Source of the DNA: Glaciihabitans sp.
Lineage (GTDB): Bacteria; Actinomycetota; Actinomycetes; Actinomycetales; Microbacteriaceae
Direction of reading: 5' to 3'
Length of the DNA stretch: 64,000 bases
Assembly (NCBI GenBank): GCA_025464095.1
Contig: JAODMF010000005.1
Span: 1-64,000, forward strand
How positions within the stretch are numbered: position 1 is the stretch's first letter; each line of letters begins with the position of its first letter. The position numbers were made by a program, and so were the translations under genes. The notes beneath the pieces are model-generated. The model was given only the letters and a program-made list of their open reading frames with translations. It made no database searches and was not told the origin of the DNA. Positions 1 to 7,656 of this stretch are shown here, in pieces.

Positions 1-270
1 CAGCGACAGGGTGCAGATGGATGTCGTGAGCAGCAGCACCGGCCGCATGCCCCATTGGCCCATCCAGCGGCTGGTGAGAGGTCCAGAGACGGCCTGCCCG
101 ACGCTGGTCGCGGCCAGCACCAGGCCGGCCGAGCCGTATGAGCCGAAGATGTGCTGCATGTGCAGCAGGAATCCGAGCGAGAGCATGCCGCTCGGGAAGC
201 GCGCCGTGAGCTGCGCGCCGATGATCCGGGCCACCCCGGGGGTGCGCAGGAGGCTCAGATAGGCGTTCAC
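1..270 (-). CDS. MFS transporter, N-terminal part (gene runs off the window)
   Basis: Ninety codons on the minus strand are open from a GTG at 270 to the window edge, so the C-terminal part is missing. The protein begins VNAYLSLLRTPGVARIIGAQ and continues with an alternating hydrophobic/glycine-rich pattern typical of the first helices of a major facilitator superfamily transporter (RFPSGMLSLGF, GLVLAATSVGQAVSGP, SRWMGQWGMRPVLLL). The last of these fits the conserved loop between helices 2 and 3. A GGAAAGG ribosome-binding site sits just before the GTG. The substrate cannot be told from this part. It is transcribed divergently from the nrd operon. Confidence 0.7.
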   Translation of the reverse strand, partial: MNAYLSLLRTPGVARIIGAQLTARFPSGMLSLGFLLHMQHIFGSYGSAGLVLAATSVGQAVSGPLTSRWMGQWGMRPVLLLTTSICTLSL

Positions 271-341
271 AACCTTTCCACTCTATCCCCGTCCGACGGG
301 GTCACCGGGAGTGTCGGGAGGCCGCTCTAGGTTGTGGAATG

Positions 342-369
342 TGTTGATAAGTCCGCGAACTTATCCACA
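342..369. promoter_or_regulatory. Pair of DnaA boxes upstream of nrdA
   Basis: A perfect DnaA box TTATCCACA lies at 361-369 on the plus strand and a variant TTATCAACA at 342-350 on the minus strand, 11 bases apart. They sit directly upstream of the NrdR boxes and the predicted nrd promoter. DnaA is a known transcriptional regulator of nrdAB in Escherichia coli, so coupling of RNR expression to replication is plausible. Only two boxes are present and no AT-rich unwinding region is seen, so this is not an origin. Confidence 0.5.
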
Positions 370-386
370 TTCTGTGGACGACACGC

Positions 387-402
387 CCACTACATGTAGT
401 GG
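387..402. promoter_or_regulatory. NrdR box 1 (nrd operator)
   Basis: The 16-bp perfect palindrome CCACTACATGTAGTGG matches most of the NrdR consensus ACACWATATWTAGTGT. It lies just upstream of a candidate -35 element, TTGCCA (403-408). With the second box it forms the tandem arrangement used by the zinc-finger/ATP-cone repressor NrdR for RNR genes. Confidence 0.75.
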
Positions 403-435
403 TTGCCACTCGGTCGGTGCCCCGATATATAGTGA
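403..435 (+). promoter_or_regulatory. nrd promoter overlapping NrdR box 2
   Basis: A candidate sigma-70-type promoter has TTGCCA at 403-408 and TATATA at 426-431 with a 17-base spacer. The second NrdR box (420-435, centred on GATATATAGTG) overlaps the -10 element. Centre-to-centre distance to box 1 is 33 bases, about three helical turns, as is typical for paired NrdR boxes. Repression by occlusion of the -10 is the expected mode. The promoter call itself is by eye. Confidence 0.6.
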
Positions 436-553
436 TGGAACTTCCCGGCCGGGGGATGGGACATCGGTCGTCGAGCGTTGTAACTATTGGGCTGAAAGGC
501 GTCCATTTTCGGACGTGCGGGGATTGTGCTTGAGGGCACAGAAGGAGTGGGCA

Positions 554-3022
554 ATGGCCATCACGGTCGTGAAGCGCAACGGTGAGCGCGAGGCGTACGA
601 CGCCAACAAGATCAACATCGCGATCGAGCACGCGAGCCAGGGTCTCGACGAGAACATCACCTGGGTCACTCAGATCGCGAGCGAGTTGGAGCTCACCCTC
701 TTCGACGGCATCACGACCCAGCAGCTCGACGAGGCCGTCATCCAGGTGGCGCTGCAGAACGTCAAAGACGACCCGCAGTTCGACACCGTGGCCGCCCGCC
801 TGCTGCTCAAGACGATCTACAAGGGCGTGCTCGGCGACTACGAGACCGCCGACGAGCTGAAGGCCCTGCACGTCGCACACTTCCGCGCGGCGATCGAGCG
901 CGGCGTCGCCGAGACCCTGTTCGATCCGCGCTTCACCTCGCTCTACGACCTCGAGCGCCTGGCGGGGGCTCTGGAGCCGAGCCGGGACGAGCTGCTCAAG
1001 TACATCTCCGTGGTGACCCTCAACAACCGCTACGGCATCAAGGCCCGCAACGGCGAGCCGCTCGAGGTGCCTCAGTACTTCTGGATGCGCATCGCCATGG
1101 GCCTCGCCCTCAATGAGGCCGACCCCACCGGAGTCGCACTCGGCTTCTACGACAAGATGTCGAAGCTCGAGTACATCGCCGCCGGCTCGACGCTGGTGAA
1201 CGCCGGCACCGCGTACCCGCAGCTGTCCAACTGCTTCGTCATGGAGATGCAGGACGACATCGAGAACATCGCCAAGAGCGTGCGCGACGTCATGTGGCTC
1301 ACCAAGGGCACAGGCGGCATCGGCCTCTCGGTCACCAAGCTGCGCGCGCAGGGCTCGCCGATCCGCTCGAACAACACGACGAGCACCGGCCCGATCCCGT
1401 TCATGCACACCATCGACTCGATCCTGCGGGCGGTGAGCCGCGGCGGTAAGAAGTTCGGCGCTCTCTGTTTCTACATGGAGAACTGGCACATGGACTTCCC
1501 GGAGTTCCTCGACCTCCGCCAGAACTCCGGCGACCCGTACCGCCGCACGCGCACCGCCAACACCGCGGTCTGGATCAGCGACGAGTTCATGAAGCGCGTG
1601 CAGAACGACCAGGACTGGTACCTGTTCGACCCGCTCGAGGTCTCCGACCTCAACGAGCTGTACGGCAAGGCCTTCTCGACGCGTTACAACGAGTACGTCG
1701 CGCTCGCCGAGGCCGGCCAGATGCGCATGTTCAAGAAGATCGGCGCTCGCGAGCAGTTCAAGTCGATTCTCATCTCCCTCCAGACCACGAGCCACCCGTG
1801 GCTCACCTGGAAAGACACGATCAACAACCGTGCGCTCAACAACAACACGGGCACCATCCACCTCTCCAACCTGTGCACCGAGATCACGCTGCCGCAGGAC
1901 GAAGACAACGTCTCCGTCTGCAACCTCGCGTCGATCAACCTGTCGCGCCACCTGGATGATTCGTCGAAGCTCGACTTCTCGAAGATCGAGGAGAGCGCCC
2001 GCCTCGCCGTGCGCCAGCTCGACAACCTCATCGACATCACGCGTTCGAGCGTGAAGGAGGCGGACTTCTCCAACGAGCAGAACCGCGCCGTCGGGCTGGG
2101 AGTCATGGGCTTCACCGACATCATCGAGCGCATGGGCATCAGCTATGAGAGCGAAGAGTCGTACGACCTGATCGACGAGATCATGGAGCACGTCTCCTAC
2201 GCGGCGATCGACGAGAGCGCGAACCTCGCCCAAGAGCGCGGCTCGTACCCGAACTTCGAGGGTTCCGGCTGGTCGAAGGGCATGGTTCCGATCGACACCA
2301 TCGCGCTCACCGAGCAAGACCGCGACCTCGAGATCAAGGTCAACCGCACGACGCGTCTCGACTGGGATGCCCTCCGCGCGAAGGTGCAGGGGGGAATGCG
2401 CAACGCGACGCTTATGGCGATCGCGCCGACGGCATCCATTGGTCTTGTTGCCGGTACGACGCCCGGCTTCGACCCGCAGTTCGCGCAGATCTTCAGCCGC
2501 GCGACCTCGAACGGCAAGTTCCTCGAGGTCAACCGCAACCTCGTCACCGACCTGCAGAAGCTCGGCATCTGGGAGTCGACAAAGGAGACGATCCTGCGCA
2601 GCCAGGGCGACATCCAGAACATCGCGTCCATCCCGGATGACGTCAAGGCCACCTACAAGACGAGCTTCCAGCTCTCGCCGTACGCGTTCCTCGAGGTAGC
2701 GGCGCGCGCCCAGAAGTGGATCGACCAGTCGATCAGCCGCAACATGTACCTCGAGACGCGTGACCTCGGCGACATGATGGACATCTACTTCGCCGCATGG
2801 GAGCGGGGCGTGAAGACGACCTACTACCTGCACATGAAGCCGCGCCACACGGCCGAGCAGTCGACGGTCAAGGTCAACAAGAGCGAAGACGTCGGCACCG
2901 GCGCGCGCACCGGCTTCGGTGCGGCAACGGCGTCCGTCGCTGCATCCGGGGCGCCGGTTGAGCCCGTCGCCCCGAAGAAGGGCTTCGGCTTTGGCGGACT
3001 GGCACCGAAGGCGGATGCCTGA
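554..3022 (+). CDS. nrdA: Ribonucleoside-diphosphate reductase alpha subunit, lacking its own C-terminal Cys tail
   Basis: The catalytic subunit of class I ribonucleotide reductase, making dNDPs. The start ATG at 554 follows AAGGAG at good spacing; the frame is open upstream but without a better start. An ATP-cone (about residues 3-90, starting ITVVKRNGERE) implies allosteric activity control. Active-site residues are visible: C227 (SNCFV), N439/C441/E443 (NLCTE), C456 (VCNLASINL) and the radical-transfer pair Y757-Y758 (TTYYLHMKPR). The 822-residue product ends in an Ala/Pro/Gly-rich linker (KKGFGFGGLAPKADA) and stops at a TGA before the redox-active CxxC tail the family normally carries. 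That tail is encoded in the -1 frame immediately downstream (3022-3120). This may be a real split, recoding, or a sequence error. Confidence 0.93.
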   Translation: MAITVVKRNGEREAYDANKINIAIEHASQGLDENITWVTQIASELELTLFDGITTQQLDEAVIQVALQNVKDDPQFDTVAARLLLKTIYKGVLGDYETADELKALHVAHFRAAIERGVAETLFDPRFTSLYDLERLAGALEPSRDELLKYISVVTLNNRYGIKARNGEPLEVPQYFWMRIAMGLALNEADPTGVALGFYDKMSKLEYIAAGSTLVNAGTAYPQLSNCFVMEMQDDIENIAKSVRDVMWLTKGTGGIGLSVTKLRAQGSPIRSNNTTSTGPIPFMHTIDSILRAVSRGGKKFGALCFYMENWHMDFPEFLDLRQNSGDPYRRTRTANTAVWISDEFMKRVQNDQDWYLFDPLEVSDLNELYGKAFSTRYNEYVALAEAGQMRMFKKIGAREQFKSILISLQTTSHPWLTWKDTINNRALNNNTGTIHLSNLCTEITLPQDEDNVSVCNLASINLSRHLDDSSKLDFSKIEESARLAVRQLDNLIDITRSSVKEADFSNEQNRAVGLGVMGFTDIIERMGISYESEESYDLIDEIMEHVSYAAIDESANLAQERGSYPNFEGSGWSKGMVPIDTIALTEQDRDLEIKVNRTTRLDWDALRAKVQGGMRNATLMAIAPTASIGLVAGTTPGFDPQFAQIFSRATSNGKFLEVNRNLVTDLQKLGIWESTKETILRSQGDIQNIASIPDDVKATYKTSFQLSPYAFLEVAARAQKWIDQSISRNMYLETRDLGDMMDIYFAAWERGVKTTYYLHMKPRHTAEQSTVKVNKSEDVGTGARTGFGAATASVAASGAPVEPVAPKKGFGFGGLAPKADA

Positions 3023-3120
3023 TGTTTGGGCAGGGCCAGCCCGGGACCGCGCAGAGCGTGTTCGAATACGAAGTACCGGTGGATCCGATGGATGACCTGC
3101 AGTGCGAAAGCTGCCAGTGA
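3022..3120 (+). CDS. Separate 32-residue ORF encoding the RNR alpha redox-active C-terminal tail
   Basis: Starting at an ATG that overlaps the nrdA stop (TGATG), this ORF encodes 32 residues ending PVDPMDDLQCESCQ. A CxxC two or three residues from the C terminus is the hallmark of the flexible NrdA tail, which re-reduces the active-site disulfide and passes electrons from thioredoxin or glutaredoxin. The frame is -1 relative to nrdA. An SD-like AAGGCGGA lies at 3008-3015, so translational coupling is possible. In known homologues the tail is part of NrdA. Alternatives are a -1 frameshift (programmed or mutational) or a one-base sequencing error. No canonical X-XXY-YYZ slippery heptamer was found near the stop. 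Confidence 0.7.
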   Translation: MFGQGQPGTAQSVFEYEVPVDPMDDLQCESCQ

Positions 3121-3167
3121 TTTCGACCGGCTCACCAACCGATTTTTGCGTCAGGAAACTGTAAATC

Positions 3168-4166
3168 ATGGGAATTCTAGGAACCGGCCTCCAGGAAGGC
3201 CTCCTGCTCAAACCGATCAAGTACCAGTGGGCGATGGACCTGTATGACCAGGCCGTAGCGAACACCTGGTTTCCGAACGAGATCCAGCTGGGCGAAGACA
3301 TCGCCGACTTCAAGAAGATGACCGACGAGGAACGTCACGCGGTCACCTTCCTGATGAGCTACTTCAACCCGAACGAACTGCTCGTCAACAAGGCACTGGC
3401 GTTCGGCGTCTACCCCTACGTAAGCGCGGCGGAGTGCAGCCTCTACCTCGCGAAGCAGATGTGGGAAGAAGCCAACCACTGCATGTCGTTCGAGTACGTG
3501 CTCGAGACTTTCCCCATCGACCGGGAGGCCGCGTACAACTCGCACGTCGACATCCCGTCTATGGCACGCAAGGAAGAGTTCGAACTCAAGTACATCCGCC
3601 GGATGACCGAGCAGACGCTCGACATCACGACGACGGAGGGCAAGAAGGACTTCGTTCGCAACCTCGTTGCCTACAACGTGGTGCTCGAGGGCATCTGGTT
3701 CTACTCCGGGTTCATGGTGGCGCTGTCGTTCCGCCAGCGGAACCTGCTGCGCAACTTCGGCTCGCTGATGGACTGGGTGGTGCGCGACGAGTCGCTGCAC
3801 CTCAAGTTCGGCATCAACCTCATCCTGACCGTGCTCGAGGAGAACCCCGACCTGCAGACGGCCGAGTTCGCCGCCGAGATCAAGCAGATGATCCTGGATG
3901 CCGTGGAGATGGAAGAGGCGTACAACCACGACCTGCTTCCCGGCGGAATCCTCGGTCTCAATGCCAACTACATCAACCAGTACGTGAAGTACCTGGCCGA
4001 CCGCCGCCTCGAGGAGCTCGGTTTCGAGGCCGAGTACAACGTGTCGAACCCGGCAAAGTGGATGGCGGCAGCCAACGACACCCTGCAGCTGGTGAACTTC
4101 TTCGAGTCGACGAACACGTCGTACGAGTCGAACGCCTCCGCAACGGTTTCAACGAAGACCGAGTAG
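3168..4166 (+). CDS. nrdB: Ribonucleotide reductase beta subunit, class Ic-like (Phe at radical site)
   Basis: The radical-generating ferritin-like subunit (332 residues) that partners NrdA. Putative metal ligands are E70, E101, H104, E174, E208 and H211, in the spacing seen in E. coli R2 with an offset of 14 or 30. Two features depart from the usual class Ia subunit. The residue at the tyrosyl-radical position (H104+4) is F108, in EEANHCMSFEY. The first ligand position holds Glu (E70) instead of Asp. Both match the class Ic subunit of Chlamydia trachomatis, which uses a Mn/Fe cofactor and no tyrosyl radical. The gene follows the nrdA tail ORF by 47 bases. RBS CAGGAA precedes the ATG. Confidence 0.92.
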   Translation: MGILGTGLQEGLLLKPIKYQWAMDLYDQAVANTWFPNEIQLGEDIADFKKMTDEERHAVTFLMSYFNPNELLVNKALAFGVYPYVSAAECSLYLAKQMWEEANHCMSFEYVLETFPIDREAAYNSHVDIPSMARKEEFELKYIRRMTEQTLDITTTEGKKDFVRNLVAYNVVLEGIWFYSGFMVALSFRQRNLLRNFGSLMDWVVRDESLHLKFGINLILTVLEENPDLQTAEFAAEIKQMILDAVEMEEAYNHDLLPGGILGLNANYINQYVKYLADRRLEELGFEAEYNVSNPAKWMAAANDTLQLVNFFESTNTSYESNASATVSTKTE

Positions 4167-4168
4167 GC

Positions 4169-4654
4169 GTGGCGGACGAGATTACCGTGCGCGAGGTGCC
4201 GTTTGCCTCGCCGGCCGTAACGGCGATCCTCGAACGCATGGATGCCGAAATGGGCGCGCTGTACGACGGTGTCGACGCCGATCTCTCGCCGGAGCTGATC
4301 GAGAGGGTGAACGTCGCCCTTGCCGTAGACGCGTCGAGCATCCTGGTGTCTGTTGGCGCCTTCGACGGAGGCACGCTGGTTGGCCACGCGGCGCTGCGCC
4401 CGTTCGAGGATTCGCTCGAGGTGAAGCGAGTGTTCGTTGACGAATCGGTTCGCGGGCGGGGAGTCTCCCGACTACTGATGAACGCCCTCGAGCAAATCGC
4501 GCGGAAACGGGGAGCGCGCTCCCTGGTGCTGCAGACGGGCGATCGTCAGGCGGCGGCGATCGCGCTCTACCTTTCTCTCGGCTACGTGCTGACCGAATCG
4601 TTCGGCAGGTACGCGGGTGTTCCGTTCTTCCTCTGCTACGAGAAGACCCTCTAG
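4169..4654 (+). CDS. GNAT-family N-acetyltransferase
   Basis: A 161-residue protein beginning at GTG 4169, two bases after the nrdB stop; this start gives the full GNAT fold (VADEITVREVPF). The acetyl-CoA binding motif A is clear: VKRVFVDESVRGRGVSRLLM (R/Q-x-x-G-x-G/A type), followed by LVLQTGDRQAAAIALYLSLGY, the usual C-terminal strand-helix. The substrate is unknown. It may be translationally coupled to nrdB. It lies just before an amino-acid ABC transporter and could belong functionally to that cluster. Alternative starts at 4187 or 4240 would trim the first strand. Confidence 0.85.
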   Translation: MADEITVREVPFASPAVTAILERMDAEMGALYDGVDADLSPELIERVNVALAVDASSILVSVGAFDGGTLVGHAALRPFEDSLEVKRVFVDESVRGRGVSRLLMNALEQIARKRGARSLVLQTGDRQAAAIALYLSLGYVLTESFGRYAGVPFFLCYEKTL

Positions 4655-4763
4655 GTACGAGGAGTTGCGTGTTCTTGCCCGCCGGCGCAGGATTGCGGCC
4701 ATCCCCGCCAGATTCACGCAGAATTCCCGCGCCTCCTGTCACAAGCGCGAAACGCGCAACGGC

Positions 4764-4769
4764 TATTCT
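4764..4769 (+). promoter_or_regulatory. Candidate -10 element of the amino-acid ABC transporter operon
   Basis: TATTCT sits 70 bases upstream of the solute-binding protein ATG in the 184-base gap after the GNAT gene. The -35 region is not well defined. A purine-rich RBS (TAGGAAG) precedes the ATG at 4839. The rest of the gap shows nothing recognisable. Confidence 0.35.
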
Positions 4770-4838
4770 CGATCCAGGGCCGATCCGGAGTTTTTCCCCC
4801 GGAGCGCCCACCCGCCCAAGAGATAGATAGGAAGATCA

Positions 4839-5735
4839 ATGCGCATCAGATATGGAGCTCCTGTCCTGGCAGTGGCGGCACTCGTCGCCCTCAGCCTCAC
4901 CGGCTGCGTGGACAATTCGACCCCATCGGCGCCGACCACAGCCACGGCGCCCGCTGGTGGCAAGGACGCGGCGGCGGCGGCACTGGTGCCCGCAGCTATC
5001 GCATCGGCCGGCGTCCTCAACGTCGGAGTCGACGCCACCTACCCGCCGAACGAGTTCAAGGACTCGGCTGGCAAGCCGGTCGGATGGGACATCGAGCTCC
5101 TCGACGCGGTCGCGGCGAAGCTCGGCCTGAAGACCAACTACAACGTCGCCAGCTTCTCCACCATCATCCCCGCCGTCAAGGGCGCGAAGTACGACGTCGG
5201 GCTCTCGTCCTTCACCGACAACGCTGATCGTGAAAAAGAGGTCGACTTCGTCAACTACTACACGGCAGGAATCCTCTGGGCGGCGCCGACGGGCAAGACG
5301 GTCGACCCCGCTAACGCCTGTGGCCTGAAGGTCGCCGTGCAGGCTACGACGTACGAGGACACCGACGAGGTTCCGGCCAAGTCGAAGGCGTGCACGGATG
5401 CCGGCAAGAAGCCCATCCAGATCGTCAAGTTCGACGCACAGGACCAGGCGACCAGCGCGGTCGTGCTCGGCCAGGCCGACGCGATGAGCGCCGACTCTCC
5501 CGTGACCCTGTACGGCATCTCGAAGTCGGGCGGCAAGCTCGCGCCGGCCGGAAAGTCGTTCGAGGACGCCCCGTACGGCGTCGCTGTTGCGAAGGGCTCA
5601 AAGCTCAGCGAGGCGCTGCAGAAGGCGTTCCAGTCGATCATGGACGACGGCACCTACAAGAAGATCCTCGACAAGTGGGGTGTGGCTGACGGCGCGCTCT
5701 CGTCAGCGACGATCAACGCCGGGGCCAACGGCTAG
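4839..5735 (+). CDS. Polar amino acid ABC transporter, solute-binding lipoprotein
   Basis: A 298-residue family 3 extracellular solute-binding protein. It has a lipoprotein signal peptide with lipobox LTGC (C23), an Ala/Thr/Pro-rich linker, then the periplasmic-binding fold starting GVLNVGVDATYPPNEFKDS and the typical PVGWDIELLDAVAAKLGL. The aromatic/acidic ligand contacts expected in amino-acid binders are in place. It is the first gene of a three-gene transporter operon (binding protein, permease, ATPase). The family takes up polar or sulfur amino acids such as glutamine, arginine or cystine. The neighbouring cysteine-synthase-like and flavin monooxygenase genes make a sulfur-containing or modified amino acid the favoured guess. 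Confidence 0.9.
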   Translation: MRIRYGAPVLAVAALVALSLTGCVDNSTPSAPTTATAPAGGKDAAAAALVPAAIASAGVLNVGVDATYPPNEFKDSAGKPVGWDIELLDAVAAKLGLKTNYNVASFSTIIPAVKGAKYDVGLSSFTDNADREKEVDFVNYYTAGILWAAPTGKTVDPANACGLKVAVQATTYEDTDEVPAKSKACTDAGKKPIQIVKFDAQDQATSAVVLGQADAMSADSPVTLYGISKSGGKLAPAGKSFEDAPYGVAVAKGSKLSEALQKAFQSIMDDGTYKKILDKWGVADGALSSATINAGANG

Positions 5736-5737
5736 CC

Positions 5738-6742
5738 ATGGCCTCATCAGGTCAGCTTCGTCCGGCGTCGGGGCACACCCCGGCGCCGGACGGCACCGGA
5801 TCGGCGCCCGTCATTAAGGCGGTGCGGCTGCGCCACCCGTGGCGCAACCTGATCGCGGTCGTGCTTGTCGTGTACGCGGCGGCGTTCCTCTGGGATGCCG
5901 CGACCCGCAAGCAGCTCGAGTGGGACGTTTTCGCAAAGTACGTCTTCGATCGCCGCATCTCCGAGGCCGCGTTCAACACGCTGCAGCTGACCGTCTACTC
6001 GATGCTCATCGCGGTGGTGCTCGCGCTACTGCTCGCGGTCATGCGCCTGTCGCCCAACCCGGTCTTCAAGAGCATCTCCTGGTTTTACCTCTGGATCTTT
6101 CGTGGCACCCCGGTCTACGTGCAGCTCACGTTCTGGGGGCTGCTCTCGGTCATTTATCCGACCCTGAGTTTCGGGCTCCCGTTTACGGCGCCCCTCGTCA
6201 CCCTCCCCACCGGCGACGCGTTGAATGTGTTCCAGCTGGCCGTGATCGGGCTTGCGCTGAACGAAGCGGCCTACCTTGCGGAGATCATTCGCGCCGGCAT
6301 CCTCTCGGTCGACCGCGGCCAGGAGGAGGCCGCAACTGCGCTCGGGATGACGTGGTCGCAGACCATGTGGCGCATCGTGATTCCGCAGTCGATGCGCATC
6401 ATCATCCCGCCCACCGGCAACGAGGTGATCTCGATGCTGAAGACCACCTCGCTGGTGACGGCGGTGCCTTACAGCTTCGATCTGTTCACCCGGTCACGCG
6501 ATATTTCGGCGGAAACCTTCTCGCCCATCGCGCTCTTCCTCGTCGCTTCGGCGTGGTACCTCGCCATCACGTCGATTCTGATGGTCGGCCAGTACTTTCT
6601 CGAGAAGCGCTTCGCCCGCGGCATTGGTGACGCGCGCCCGGACAAGGGCGCTACCGCCGACCCGGACGCACTGCTCGTCGACGGTCGCGGCCCCCTCGGG
6701 TTCCTTCGTTCTCGCGGCCGCCAGAAGCGGGAGGAACTGTGA
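5738..6742 (+). CDS. Amino acid ABC transporter permease (HisM/GlnP type)
   Basis: A 334-residue inner-membrane permease whose ATG follows the binding-protein stop by two bases. After a hydrophilic N terminus comes an early hydrophobic segment ([16 protein letters not shown]), then the binding-protein-dependent transport domain beginning [20 protein letters not shown]. The EAA loop that docks on the ATPase is [16 protein letters not shown] continuing to [11 protein letters not shown] hydrophilic tail closes the protein. It probably forms a homodimer since only one permease gene is present. Its stop overlaps the next start (GTGA). Confidence 0.92.
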   Translation: MASSGQLRPASGHTPAPDGTGSAPVIKAVRLRHPWRNLIAVVLVVYAAAFLWDAATRKQLEWDVFAKYVFDRRISEAAFNTLQLTVYSMLIAVVLALLLAVMRLSPNPVFKSISWFYLWIFRGTPVYVQLTFWGLLSVIYPTLSFGLPFTAPLVTLPTGDALNVFQLAVIGLALNEAAYLAEIIRAGILSVDRGQEEAATALGMTWSQTMWRIVIPQSMRIIIPPTGNEVISMLKTTSLVTAVPYSFDLFTRSRDISAETFSPIALFLVASAWYLAITSILMVGQYFLEKRFARGIGDARPDKGATADPDALLVDGRGPLGFLRSRGRQKREEL

Positions 6743-7506
6743 CCGACACGTTGATGGTCGATGCCGACCAGGTGTACAAGAATTTCGGTGCGAACCAGGT
6801 GCTGAAAGGCATCTCGCTCGAGGTCAAGCGCGGCGAGGTGCTGTGCCTCGTCGGGCCGAGCGGTTCGGGAAAATCGACCTTCCTGCGCTGCATCAACCAT
6901 CTGGAGAGCGTCGACGCCGGTCGTCTCCGGGTCGACGGGGTGCTCGTCGGCTACCGCGAGCGCGGCGACAAGCTGCATGAGCTGAAGCCCTCAGAGGCCG
7001 CCCTGCAGCGCCGTCAGATCGGCATGGTCTTCCAGCGCTTCAACCTCTTTCCGCACATGACCGCGATCGAGAACGTCATCGAGGCGCCGATTCGTGTCAA
7101 CAAGGCGAGCAGGGCCCATGCGGTAGCTCGCGCTCGGGAGCTGTTGGACCGGGTCGGGCTCGCCGACAAGGGTGGCTCCTACCCGGCACACCTCAGCGGC
7201 GGGCAGCAGCAGCGGGTCGCGATCGCACGCGCCCTCGCCATGGACCCGAAGCTGATGCTCTTCGACGAGCCGACATCCGCCCTCGACCCGGAGCTGGTCG
7301 GAGAAGTGCTCGACGTGATGAAGGCGCTGGCCCAGGACGGCATGACGATGATCGTGGTGACGCACGAGATGGGTTTTGCCCGCGAAGTTGCGGACTCGCT
7401 CGTCTTCATGGATGGCGGGGTGGTCATCGAATCGGGGAACCCCCGCGAGGTGCTCGCCAATCCACAGCACGAGCGCACGAAGGCGTTTCTCTCGAAAGTC
7501 CTGTAG
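6739..7506 (+). CDS. Amino acid ABC transporter ATP-binding protein (GlnQ type)
   Basis: A 255-residue ABC ATPase starting at GTG 6739, overlapping the permease stop by four bases. It shows Walker [10 protein letters not shown], signature LSGGQQQR, Walker [15 protein letters not shown] and the H-loop [11 protein letters not shown], the last typical of polar-amino-acid importers. It powers the transporter formed with the two genes upstream. Confidence 0.93.
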   Translation: MTDTLMVDADQVYKNFGANQVLKGISLEVKRGEVLCLVGPSGSGKSTFLRCINHLESVDAGRLRVDGVLVGYRERGDKLHELKPSEAALQRRQIGMVFQRFNLFPHMTAIENVIEAPIRVNKASRAHAVARARELLDRVGLADKGGSYPAHLSGGQQQRVAIARALAMDPKLMLFDEPTSALDPELVGEVLDVMKALAQDGMTMIVVTHEMGFAREVADSLVFMDGGVVIESGNPREVLANPQHERTKAFLSKVL

Positions 7507-7526
7507 CGGGACTGGGACCGGAGTCG

Positions 7527-7606
7527 CGTCCCTGCACGTGTCAGCGCCTGCAAGTGTCAGGCCTGCACGTGTCAGCGTCTCCACGTGCCCGCGTCTCCAC
7601 GTGTCA
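7527..7606. repeat. Five tandem copies of a ~16-bp repeat with CACGTG cores
   Basis: The 150-base gap between the transporter ATPase and the PLP-enzyme gene contains five head-to-tail copies of about 16 bases (starts near 7527, 7544, 7560, 7575 and 7591), each reading roughly GCGTCTCCACGTGTCA or GCGCCTGCACGTGTCA. Four of the five keep the palindrome CACGTG. They end about 50 bases before the GTG start of the next gene. They could be iterated binding sites or simple slippage products. Confidence 0.8.
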
Positions 7607-7656
7607 TACGAGGCAACACTGCGGCGACCCCCTCGCGCGCCGAATAGTCTCTCCCA

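Noticed and set aside
342-369. Replication origin
   Set aside because: Only two DnaA boxes, no AT-rich region, and no dnaA/dnaN nearby; promoter control of nrd is the simpler reading.
302-3313. 1003-codon open frame antisense to nrdA
   Set aside because: It is a shadow of nrdA in a high-GC genome: Arg/Val/Asp-rich, no domain, and covers well-recognised catalytic motifs on the other strand.
7527-7606. CRISPR array
   Set aside because: Units are contiguous 16-mers without unique spacers, and no cas genes are in the window.
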